From Histoplasma ohiense (Eukaryota > Ascomycota > Eurotiomycetes > Onygenales > Ajellomycetaceae): DNA of 64,000 nucleotides. A program made the translations under genes and the position numbers. The DNA lies in contig JAEVHH010000003.1 of NCBI GenBank assembly GCA_017607445.1, forward strand, positions 4,526,001 to 4,590,000, given 5' to 3'. Within the stretch, counting starts at the first letter, position 1; each line of letters opens with the position of its first letter. Positions 36,445 through 46,436 of the stretch are shown here, piece after piece. Under the pieces are notes generated by a model that saw only the letters and a program-made list of their open reading frames with translations, did not search any database and was not told the DNA's origin.

Positions 36445-37118
36445 GGTATAAGCTACTGCAGTCGCCAGATTGACGATGCGCCTAGACCATTGGGCCACTC
36501 TGCTCGGGTTGGCAGATGACTGCACAGCTTGTTCCTTTATATATCGTTCGGGGGAGATGTGAGGTTCGCCGTGGCAGATGCTTGTATCCCAAGGGTTGGA
36601 GATGCGGACGTCTGCAGCAACACTGTAGGGTAGAATCAGCGAGAGCTATAAGCTACCAGTTTGCGCAAAAACAACCATGCGATCGAGGGTATATGTCGTT
36701 AAATTAACGTAGCTGAAAATCAACGCAAAGTCTTTGTTAGTTGAAGTTTCATGGGGTAGGATGGGGAAACAGGGGAGAGAGAACATTAAAGAAAAAGCCC
36801 CCAGGAAACTTACGGCAACTACCGGACGGACGCGTCAATTACATCTGGCTCGTCCCTTCAGTCTGCTTTCTCACCAGCTGATGCATTCTCTACGCAAAGC
36901 CCCCTCCTGGCTGGAGTGCGGTCTGGGTTGATGAATGTTGCTTACTCACCGAACGCCAAGATCATAAAACGCTAAACTCCATCTGGCAACGGCCAAACCC
37001 GTCGTCAATTCCTCGCAACCATCTTCGCAATTCCGCGTGTCTCTGTGCAATTGCAGCTTCTTTAGAGGAGCTAGGCTTGAGGTATCATTGGCTGTCGTCT
37101 TGAAGTGTATTCTACAAT
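36445..37118. promoter_or_regulatory. Shared divergent promoter of the MYST gene and NDUFA1
   Basis: The two start codons face away from each other across 674 bases, so both promoters must be here. I cannot point to a defined factor site. Confidence 0.6.
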
Positions 37119-37603
37119 ATGGGCGTTCCGTTCGAGGCCCTTCTCCCTTATGGGATTATCATGGTGGTATGTACCCTACCGGCTTTGCCTGGAGACGGAT
37201 GCTCACCTCTCCACCATTTAGATGTTCGGTGTCACTGGGGTCGGGCTGTCGACGGTGAAGTACTATTCGAATGGAAGAAAAAACCCAAGACGGGCTATTG
37301 ATATGTGGGATAAGGTATGTATTTTTTTGTCGAGCTCCATTGATTGGATAACCCGCTGACCTTTGAACAGCAAAGTACGTATTAGCACAATGGCGGCCGG
37401 ATATCGAAGACTGACATTCTTTAGTGATGGAACGGGATCGACGGATCACGGGAATATTTAGAGGGCAAAATAATGGCCATGAGGCGCCAGTAGGATTCGA
37501 GGTTAACAACCCATGGAAGGTAAGGGCTAAATGCTATGTTTGATCCTCTTCTACGAGTTACAAAGCTAATTTGATGACCCAGACGGAGAAACGATTTTAC
37601 TAA
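37119..37603 (+). CDS. Complex I MWFE-type subunit (NDUFA1), five exons including a 4-nt microexon
   Basis: NDUFA1 is a one-helix accessory subunit of NADH:ubiquinone oxidoreductase in the mitochondrial inner membrane. Exons are 37119-37166, 37222-37314, 37371-37374, 37425-37519 and 37583-37603, giving 86 aa, the usual length. The sequence is MGVPFEALLPYGIIMV, then MFGVTGVGLSTVKYY and DMWDK, then QMMERDRRITGIF and VNNPWK, and the end TEKRFY. The N-terminal hydrophobic stretch is the membrane helix. Introns are 55, 56, 50 and 63 nt. The third exon is only CAAA: it is bounded by CTGACCTTTGAACAG and GTACGT. Skipping it would put a TGA directly after AAG and lose the conserved Q-M-M-E-R, so the exon is needed. 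A simple frame scan reports a wrong read-through protein here. Confidence 0.92.
37371..37374 (+). other. 4-nt microexon of the NDUFA1 gene
   Basis: The exon is CAAA, with its own branch site and acceptor upstream and a GTACGT donor downstream. It supplies the Gln codon and the first base of the Met codon in DKQMMERD. Confidence 0.85.
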
Positions 37604-37732
37604 AACATTCTTTTCCCCCCTTTATACTGTGTCATAACTACACTTACTTTGCAACTTTGCGAGATCAAAGGAAGAAAAGCAGCTGTATTCCTACATTTGA
37701 ACAGGAGAATTGGCTGCATGGTTTAGACTTGT

Positions 37733-38890
37733 TTATATTGACGTCTGAATTTCCGCCACCCCACCCTTGATTCCCCGAACCTCCATTGGATGGAGATGTA
37801 CATTAAACCATTTCCCCAATGCAGAAACTCTATCCGCTTCAGAATTTAGAGTCGCGATCTTCTCTAGATTACCATTGATATTTTGTTTCATATCAACTCC
37901 TGTTAGCGCCAAGGTCCCAATGATATCATCCTCCGTTTCATTCAAAAGAAATTTGGTGCAGATAAATTTCTGCTTAAATGTGCTGGTGGGGTGTTGGCTT
38001 GTCCAGAAGTTCAGGATCTCGTAGTCTTGTGGCAGGAATTCGACTTCGTAGAAGCAATAGGCGTCCCTCCAGTCGCTTTCTGGCTTTGGTTTGGTTTGGT
38101 ATATCCACAGTCGCTGGCTCCGGTCCACATTTGGGCTGATATTATCTTTTATCAGCCTCATCTGCGCGGGAGCAAAGGACGTGACGGGTTTATCCTCCTC
38201 CAACAGCAGAGGACGGGTGGGACCATTCGGACCAAATCCAACATCCACCTATGCCGCAGCCATTCAGCAATGTCCTGCAGAAAGATTTCAGACACAGAGG
38301 AGCAGGGCTTACGATGTACTTATTGCTGTTGAGAGTTACCACCAGTATCATGTGGCCCCTGCGGGTACTAGTCAGCTTCCTGTATCGCCATACAATGACC
38401 CTGGCATATTTTCTGGCAGCTTCTTCCCCCTGCTCCTTTTTGTCTCTGCTATCTCAAGGAGTCTTCTTCTATGTATCGGAGTTCCTCACCATCCATGAAA
38501 TTGACCCGCCCTGGTAGGCGAATCATAAGATTTGCTCACTCTTCCTGCGGTAGTATAAAACTGATATCCCAGCGACCGTATCACTATGGCCAGGAGGCCG
38601 GTGTTTTCCAAGCAATAGCCACCCAGGCCGCGCTCGATAAGTTTATGAAACAGGTAGTCAGGGTCCAGGGAGATGGTTCGGTGCTGCGAGTAATGCAACA
38701 CCACATTGGAAAACGGTACGGCCGCGAGCTGTCGTTGTTGGAGCATGGTCAATGCCTTCAGTGGATCTTTCTGGACAAGAGCCTCCAGCTCAACCAACTT
38801 GGTCATGCCTTGGTCAGGAGGGCAGCCGAAGGTAAAACTGATGTATTTGGCGAGTTGTTCGCGAGTATAAGTAGGGTGCTGAGAAGACAT
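37733..38890 (-). CDS. Arylamine N-acetyltransferase
   Basis: NATs move acetyl (or other acyl) groups from CoA to arylamines and hydrazines and help fungi detoxify plant-derived amines and anilines. Exons are 38490-38890, 38313-38358 and 37733-38248 (320 aa), introns 131 and 64 nt. The Cys-His-Asp triad is complete: Cys93 in ERGLGGYCLENTG, His136 in WGHMILVVTLNSNKY, Asp151 in VDVGFGPNG. His136 is coded by the 46-nt middle exon, so the enzyme depends on that small exon. The N-terminal TREQLAKYISFTFG and PFSNVVLHYSQ are typical of the family. Its stop is 129 bases from that of NDUFA1 (tail to tail). Substrate cannot be told from sequence. Confidence 0.92.
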
Positions 38891-39622
38891 GTTATACCGA
38901 ATGAATTAAGTCCCGCAGGCCTAATAATAAGTCGTCGGCCTTCTTCTCAGTAAATCATTTGAGCATACGAATGTTTAATTGAAAATCGACGCCAACAGAG
39001 ATTTCAATATCGCGGGGCTTTTTTACTTAAGAGACAAAACTAGCACTAGCCCAACAGGCTTCAGAATGTCTCGTATTCTGGTTTGCCATAGAATACTTTC
39101 GGATGCTGGTCGAGCAGGCACTTTTTAGAACGCAAAGGCGACCAGAACCTCCATTGGGAATTTTGGGGGATTTATCCTTACAGAACTTTACACAGTGTCA
39201 TCGGCAATTCAGGAAAATAGCCTTGGGGTCGTTACTAAACAGTGGATGCTACATACAGGTTGCCCCTGTGGAAGTCAAACTTTGGATCAAACGCATCAGA
39301 ACACCGATTGCATACTATGTATGACACACAGTCCGGAGTACACTTAACTTAGATGCTCAGCAGTTTCCTTTCCACAAACGCCTCCCGTCAGATCTCGGCA
39401 GTTTGAGTGGATCGATTCCGTAAGTGGAGGTTCGCCTTTGTTTCGGCCAACATCATACAAAATAGTTACCCCACTATATCCCCGAGAAAAAAGAAACGGG
39501 TAGCAAGTTTCGACTCCAGTCCATATCAGCATAGCAATAAGACCTTCCCACGGCCACATTGAATTTGTTCCCAAATTAGTAGTCACGATATCAACCTATC
39601 AACTTCCCCCTTGCCGTGCAGT
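38891..39622. other. Divergent spacer between the NAT and RraA-like genes
   Basis: Both genes start at its edges, so it carries two promoters. I see no further gene; short frames inside are not supported. Confidence 0.6.
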
Positions 39623-40947
39623 ATGACATCAGGATCGCTCGAGGCGAAGCTAAATATTCTGCAGGGGTATTCTGTTTGCGATGTGCGTCATTTCGTTTCT
39701 CCCTAATCGAACAAGATATATCGGGTGCAGATTGTGCAGCAATTGAATCTCACATCTTATCCGCAGGTCTCAGATGCTCTTTTGAAAATCCAAAAAGTTC
39801 CAGCAGGCGAAACTGCCCGCGCTGGTTTTCTTGTTGATATTGGTGAGCCTGCTTACACATGCCTCCAGATTCCATGCCAGCTTCCAGTGACCTTGGAAGA
39901 AGAAGATATCGGGGTGTATCAAATGCATTCCCGTTTTCTTTTAAACAATGCAACAAGTATTATCCTTGATCAACCCAAATTGGGAGAATAGAAAGCTCCT
40001 TGAGTGATATACATACATCAGAATGGATGAATTAATAAAACCAAAAAAAAAAAAAAAAAGTCCCATTCTCCCCATCCCGAATCAACCTAGAAAACGAACC
40101 AAAAGTAATCGGCCCCGCGTCAACGTTCAAATTCATACCGAAAAATGATTCTCTCCCGGAAGATACGTCACCATCAAAGGATCATATCATCCCGCCCGGC
40201 CACCATTGGGTGGACTGCGCACAGCCGGGGACTGTCGTCTTCATCGAGCAGCCAGCCGGCCAGTTTTGTGCCAGCGTTGGTGGCATAATGGCTGCGCGAA
40301 TGAAGGTCCTAGGAGTGAAAGGGGTAGTTGTGGATGGCCGAGTGCGGGATTTGGCTGAGTTGCGGAGTACACAGCTACAAGTCAGTGCGAAAAAGAAAAG
40401 TCTTGACTTTGAAATCTCTTTCCTTTCCTTTCTTTTTTCTATTTTATTTTATTTTTTTTTTTTTTTTTTTAAAAAATATTATTGAGATTCATCTCCATAC
40501 ATCTAAGGCAACCTGTTCATAAAAGCATATGGACGACGCTAATAGCAAACCAAAATAGATCTGGGCTCGAGCTACATCCACCGTTGGCACGAGTGCAGAA
40601 GCCAAACCAGGTGCTCGAAACGTGCTGGTGAAGATAGGTGGAGTGACTGTTTCTCCGGTAAGAAATACATTTCAAGCCCCTTCCGGAAAACCGTAAATAA
40701 TAGTCATAATAAATCGTAATAATTCCCCCCAGTCCCACCCTAGCTAATATCTTCCAAATCTCCAAATCTCCAGGGCGATATTGCGGTTTGTGACCCTCTT
40801 GAAGGGGCTGCGGTTATTCCCGCTGAACTCCTCGACGAAGTCCTGGCCTTGGTGCCCAAACTTGCCGCCGCGGATGAGAAGGTCAAGGAAGATGTATTGA
40901 GCGGGGCAAGCGTCTTCGATTCCTTTAATAAGCATCGCAGCATTTAA
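39623..40947 (+). CDS. RraA-like / 4-hydroxy-4-methyl-2-oxoglutarate aldolase family protein
   Basis: Members of this fold are metal-dependent aldolases or decarboxylases for oxo-acids; bacterial RraA inhibits RNase E. In fungi the role is unclear, with yeast YER010C the nearest known kin. Exons are 39623-39682, 39767-39842, 40061-40380, 40559-40657 and 40774-40947 (242 aa); all joins keep frame. Motifs are GYSVCDVSDALLKI, then PKVIGPASTFKFIPK, GTVVFIEQPAGQFCASVGGI, GVVVDGRVRDLAELRST (acid residues that bind the metal in the family), IWARATSTVGT and GDIAVCDPLEGAAVIP. Intron 2 is 218 nt and ends in a poly-A run directly before the AG; intron 3 contains a T19 run. Without these introns the frame breaks, so the tracts are intronic, not errors. 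Confidence 0.87.
40043..40059 (+). repeat. Poly-A run abutting the 3' splice site of intron 2 (RraA-like gene)
   Basis: The intron ends CC, then a continuous A run, then AG, with no pyrimidine tract. Acceptor choice must rest on the branch site (a TTAAT-type sequence near 40031) and the AG. Confidence 0.75.
40452..40470 (+). repeat. T19 run in intron 3 of the RraA-like gene
   Basis: Nineteen T after repeated ATTTT units. It lies wholly between the GTCAGT donor and the AATAG acceptor. Confidence 0.85.
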
Positions 40948-41438
40948 TGGAATTGACGTAATTACTCTGGTGTAACTATTTAGCTGACAGCTCCCGCCTA
41001 CTTTGCTCCTTGTAAATATTAGATATATATATATGTATATTGAACATTTCCGAAGCCCTTTCACCAGAGGATTGGGGCTAGAATGTGGAGTTTCTTCGAT
41101 AATCCGCGTCTCCGATATCGCGCGTCAATCAGTCTGGGTCATTTTATTCCGTACTGCCGTCTGCAGTCTCCAATATAAGCCGAGAACATAAAATATGAAA
41201 GAAAGCAATAACTGTGTCATATTTGTACAGTAGGATGTAAAACACCTATATGACAAAAAGAACGAAATGAAATAGACAAAAATACAGAACAAGAGCGACC
41301 AATGATGAGCAATTTCGCTCTAACAATTTCTAGGAAAATGAATGAACATAGGAAAACGTACTTGGAATGATGTGAAGATTGCATGACCGCCCGCCAATAC
41401 CGCATCATTGTTTTATCTTTCATCTATAACCAGCAAAC
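40948..41438. other. Convergent spacer between the RraA-like gene and thiolase
   Basis: Both genes end here; it should hold two 3' untranslated regions. A (TA)n run occurs near 41023. I see no gene. Confidence 0.65.
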
Positions 41439-42864
41439 CTACTCCGCAACCCAGACAGCGGCCATACCCATTCCAGTACCAACACACATGCTAGTAACAC
41501 CAACTCTCTTCCCCGTTCTCTTCAGCTCCGTCAGGAGCGTGCTGACCTGTCTACAGCCGGTGCAGCCAAGCGGGTGTCCAAAGGCAATAGCACCACCCTT
41601 CGGATTGACCTTCTCCAGCGGTAACCCCAGCTCCTTCACACACCACACACACTGCGACGCAAACGCTTCATTGATCTCATAGATATCGACGTCATCCTTG
41701 GACAAACCCGCCTTCTCCAGCGCGACGGGGATGGCCTTCCACGGCCCAATGCCCATCAGCAGTGGCTTGACACCAACCACGCTGGCAGTGACGTACTTGC
41801 CAATGATACGCTGACCCAGGCGCTCAGCGGTAGAGCGCTTCATGAGCAAGACTGCAGCGGCGCCGTCAGAGATCTGCGAGGAGTTCCCGGCGTGTATACT
41901 GCCGTCCTTGGCAAAGGCTGGGCGAATCTTGGAGAGAGATTCGGCCGTGATGCCCGTCCGCACGCCGTCGTCGCGAGAGACGGTGATGGTCGATTCCTTC
42001 TCTGTCTTTGGATCGACGAATTTAACGGTCTGTGGGGCGATTTCTTCATTGAAGAGGCCCGCCTCCTGGGCCTTGACGGCCTTCTGGTAAGAGGTGGCGG
42101 CGAAGGCGTCCTGCTCGGCACGCGTGATATTGCGGTCCTTGGCCATCTGCTCGGAGAGGATGCCCATAGGCACTTTGCAATTGGCGGCTTCTTGGTTGCT
42201 TTCGAGCAGTTCGGAGAATTCGGAGACTGCACCAGGACTGGAGGATGGGTTAGTCAGGGCTAATTTTATCTCTATATTACATCTCGAGGGAATCGCATTA
42301 CAGCACTGCCAACCCGAGAGGAGTAACTTACCCATATTGTTGAGACATACTCTCGACGCCAGCGCCGATGCCAACATCAATCATCCCGCACTTGATGGCA
42401 TTGGCAATATCGACAATTGCCTGGAGCCCGCTCGAGCACTGTCTGTTAAGTGACCGAACAGCGGCGGTTTCGGGGAATCCGGCAACGAGAGCTGCAGCAC
42501 GGAACTCAGTAGCTCCTCCTCCAGGGGGCAAAACAGAGCCAACAGCAATGTCTTCGACCAAAGCAGGATCGATTTTGGATTTCTCAACCAAAGATTTGAA
42601 TACACCAGCCAGCAGGTCGGATGCGGCGGTGTCCTTGAAGCCGCCCTTACCACCTTTGGTGATGGCTGTCCGCAGGGCACAGGTCACGACGATGTCGTCC
42701 GGGTGTTTAGCGGTGATAGCGGAGACTCCGCCCTTGCCGGTAAGGTGCGAAGTGACCTGTGAAAGACGTTGCGCTGCTGCAAGGAATAATCACATGTTAG
42801 CATTGAGAGGCAGAATGTAATGACGTGCATACTAGTTATGGAGTTGGCACATACCTTGAGACAT
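41439..42864 (-). CDS. POT1: Peroxisomal 3-ketoacyl-CoA thiolase with PTS2
   Basis: This enzyme does the last step of peroxisomal beta-oxidation, cleaving 3-ketoacyl-CoA with CoA to acetyl-CoA and a shortened acyl-CoA. Exons are 42855-42864 (only 10 nt), 42332-42776 and 41439-42237 (417 aa, the length of yeast Pot1). Residues 7-15, RLSQVTSHL, fit the PTS2 pattern R-L-x5-H-L read by Pex7. Catalytic Cys117 is in RSLNRQCSSGLQA; His in AFGHPLGCTG and Cys in MCVGTGMGMA complete the active site; INEAFASQ is the family signature. The first exon ATGTCTCAAG joins CAGCGCAACG to give MSQAAQRLSQ. A cytosolic acetoacetyl-CoA thiolase lacks this leader, so the peroxisomal call is firm. Confidence 0.95.
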
Positions 42865-44036
42865 GGTGAGAGTCAACGTAGATGGAGGAAATGGATAGAT
42901 AATGGATAGAGTGCCGTAGGGATATACAAAGATTTGAAGACGGGACAGAAGAAATTGAAAAGGAAAAGCGGAAGAACAAGGGTTGAGAGTTGGATACTTA
43001 TTTTATATCCAGTATCCAGAGCACTTAATCACACCGAAAGCCGAGGCTCGCCGGATCATAATTGTTCCGGAAGCTATACAACACGTGACCAATCATCGTG
43101 GCTTGGCAGCACGAGTTGAACATTGACATGTGAAACTGGGAATTGGTCAAGAAGCAGCAACAAACAACTTTGTCCAGCTCTCGTTTCCATTTTTTACGGC
43201 TCCACAGCACAACTAACTCCTCTTTGCTGCCAGCCAGGATTTCCTGAGATTTGAGGAAATGAGGAAATTAGATTGATCTGCGAACTCGGTTTACCTTCAA
43301 TAGAGTACGAGAGGTGGGGCATATCCGGGATCCCGTACGTTCACTACATTTTAAAGAGCGCATATATACTCTGTACACTACGTAGGTTTCTAGCAATATT
43401 CCGTACTCAAGAAGACTTCTTTTATAGGATCCGCCTTTCTTAACTGATTTAAGCTGGTGCCATGTCACGTACATGTCTACTAGTAGTTAAGGTCCTACGA
43501 TGAGGGAGAAGTAGAATAGTAGCGACCCTATCACGTCGCATCATTCATCGTCAGAGTTGCATGGTACATACACCCACAGTGCCTTCTCTTGACGCAAATT
43601 AGGGAGTTTTTGTTATCTGTACAGAGTATGTCGCGTAAAGAAGAGGACGACAGGGGAGGGCCTTCATGAGAAACTTATTTTCGTGTTGATAATATCAAAA
43701 AACACCATGCTCACGGCTGTGGAGTGAACAAAACTCATGGGGAATGATATACAATTGCAGAAGATATCTACCAAGAGGAATATGCACATCAAATGGGATT
43801 GTTAGGTTGTTATTAATTAAATCTATCAATTTGTAAGGAAACTGCATACAATTGTTGTTCCTCACGGCCCGATAGGAGGTCGAATAAGTTTGCCAAGACT
43901 TCAAACCAACTGCAATTCCTTTCTTTTGCCCTGAATACTATTACAACCACTCGCAATGATATTTTCTTTTCCACATCTACGTTTTGCCTGAAGACCTTTC
44001 GCGTTCTAGTTGTCAATTAGGAGATATAATTGTGCA
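42865..44036. other. Divergent spacer between thiolase and the 231-aa gene
   Basis: Both neighbours start at its edges. I see no gene between them, and no clear factor site. Confidence 0.6.
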
Positions 44037-45060
44037 ATGTCACCTCCAAGATCACCGGGTTTAACGATCCGAGCTACGTCGAGCTTTGCGACAGCATTTA
44101 ATATCTCAAGATGGAGCCGCCCCCTCCCCAATAACAGTGCGGTATGGTCTAATCATAACCTAACTTGAATATTCGTTGTAAATACTTGAAACTAATTCGT
44201 TCACTTGCAGAGCTACTATCTCTCGATGCCGTACCTATGCCGTTCACATCCAACTCGGCCCGCACCAGCTTCTGTCTCCTCCACCATGCCCTCGACTCTC
44301 CGCACGGTACAAAAATGCGCATTTAATACCTCAGCTCCGACTTCACCCTCACTCGAATCCTCAAGTCGCCCTGATGCTGACTGCCACGCAGCACGCACAA
44401 GCATCGACACCAGCAGCAGCAGCAGCAGCAGCAAAAGCGAAACCCCGTCAACGGTGTACATAAATCCACATCGCGCAAAACGAATATGGCCACCAGATGT
44501 TTCGAAATTATCGCAAAAGCAGCAGTTCAGATTAGAGCGGAAATACAGAAGGCGGGCGAAACTGAAATGGGCACGCCCTACATGGACTAAGTGGACAAAG
44601 TTGGTACAGTGGGCGGCTATTGGCTGTATGTTCACCTCCCCTCAAATACAAGCGCAAGAAAGACTCTCAGGTCCTTCCTTTTACAATCATAGGAAGTAAG
44701 CCTGCAGACTATGTATACTGACCGACAACTTTGCGGGGCCGGAATAGGGGTTATGGTATACTGTGTATTGTTCCTGGACTTGGAGGAAAAGGCAAACCCA
44801 TTCCAACCGGTTAGTCTTGCTCTCGCCAATTCCATCTTTAAATTTCCGTCACGCATATCATTTCCATTCCCCAACGCATCCCCCATTTATTTCCCAGCCC
44901 TTCGTTCGTCGTTGGCTAACCGAAATATTTTTGCGCCTTGCGACAGATCCGAGATTATGTCCATCAATCCTTGAAGGGCCTCCTTTCAACTGCTCCCCCG
45001 CCTTCATTCCAGAAGGAGCCAACCAAGCCTGCCCCAAAGGCCGCTAAAAATGATTCCTGA
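44037..45060 (+). CDS. Probable mitochondrial single-pass membrane protein, 231 aa
   Basis: I do not know its function. Exons are 44037-44141, 44211-44625, 44748-44809 and 44947-45060, all in frame. The N-terminus (MSPPRSPGLTIRATSSFATA) is basic, Ser/Thr-rich and free of acids, like a mitochondrial presequence. A Ser-rich linker coded partly by AGC repeats follows. Then comes a strongly basic block: NPHRAKRIWPPDVSKLSQKQ, FRLERKYRRRAKLKWARP. One hydrophobic helix spans the exon 2/3 junction (LVQWAAIGWVMVYCVLFLDL), and then EEKANPFQPIRDYVHQSLKG and a Pro/Lys tail. A basic block just before a single helix fits an inner-membrane protein. Alternative ATGs at 44226 and 44286 would remove the presequence, so exon 1 matters for targeting. 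Confidence 0.75.
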
Positions 45061-46436
45061 GAGTTGTTACTAGGTATTAGGGGAGGAGCAGGAAGGACAT
45101 CATTTGTATTTATAGAAGGACACAATATATATTTATGCTTGGAAATCCTTTTTTAAATCCGTGATGCTCAGCTGACGAACTTACCCAAATCTAACCTAAT
45201 CATTACATGATTTCCAGCCGGAAGACTGATGGGAAGGTCGAATGTCAATGTCTTTCGGCGGAATATGACATGTGAAAAGCATGCGCTGGGTGGAACGACG
45301 GGAATTGGCTTTACCTTTGCATTCTTTTCCCCCTCCTGACTGTGACGACTCTTAGAAACAAACCATCAGGAGAATCGCTCAAAATGGGTTTGTATTATTT
45401 TTAGCTACGATTGTTGTTGGGGCGGAGTCTTGAGCTTTCTCGCCAAACTTCCAAGAGAATTCAGGGAATCCGGCCCATTGCCCATTCGAAAAGTCTCCTT
45501 GTTGGAGTGGATGCTACAATACTCTGCTTGCCTCTGGTCAAGTAATAATGATGTAGGAAATCTGGACCCTATCCGCCGTCTTCACACTTGGTTCGTATTT
45601 TGGCAGATAGTTCTCTCCCCCGCGAGCTGGGCGTGGACCACCCGCGAAACTCCACAATGGTAATTCAGTCCCACCGGAACCAGCAACCAATGTACGCAGC
45701 TACATGTCTCCTCATCCCACAAAAATTGGGATCAGAATCAGCTATTCTAACATCTCAGCCAGGTTTCATACCTGCCCACGTGCCGCGATTTTGAGGGGCT
45801 GAAGAAGCTATAGCGTTGCATTTTGAAAAATCTCGGGGGCCAAAAGAGATATAAACAGAATTTGATGTGTTCGGATATGTTTCCCATACTCTTTATTGTA
45901 CTGGTTTAGGGTCATCACAATAGCCGACAGCTCCGAAAAAGCTACTAGTAGTCAACCCACTCGACGTCATGAACTCATGCTTGCGCTACAGGAAAGCCAT
46001 ATATTAGTATTGGAAAATTGGGGGCCACCAACGCCTCCACCTTTCGTCGGCAAGTTGGACTTCTCCATGAAGGAACCATTGAGAGAATACACTACAAAAA
46101 GCTAAATAAAGCACTAAAATATACAATTCCCCGTAAAGTGGCCCGGCTCCATTTGCAGGGCTCTCGTCCGCAGCCTGTTGACAGGGTGACATTGGTCCTA
46201 GATGTTGAAAACCGGAGTACTCCGGGCTCATATCTGAGTGTAATGTCGTTCGGCATTTGATTGGGCAGTGAGCATGCTGGCAACCTCTCATTAAATCAAT
46301 TATGTGCCCAATAACAAGTAATCTAAGAGTTATTATTCATATATTGGGCAAAAACTAATTTACCATCTCAATAACGTTATCCTCCCCAAGTAAAAGCCTT
46401 GAAATTATGCCATCAATAAACAACTCACCCCCTTAC
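45061..46436. other. Spacer between the 231-aa gene and the transporter pseudogene
   Basis: The left end is 3' untranslated sequence. Frames up to 95 codons occur, but I cannot tie any to a family. Some may be remains of other decayed genes, given the broken transporter to the right. Confidence 0.5.

Noticed and set aside
37119..37301. 60-codon read-through protein starting at the NDUFA1 ATG
   Set aside because: It ignores the first intron; the spliced reading restores the whole conserved subunit.
41840..42263. Long frames opposite the thiolase gene
   Set aside because: The coding strand is clearly thiolase; the others are low-complexity shadows.
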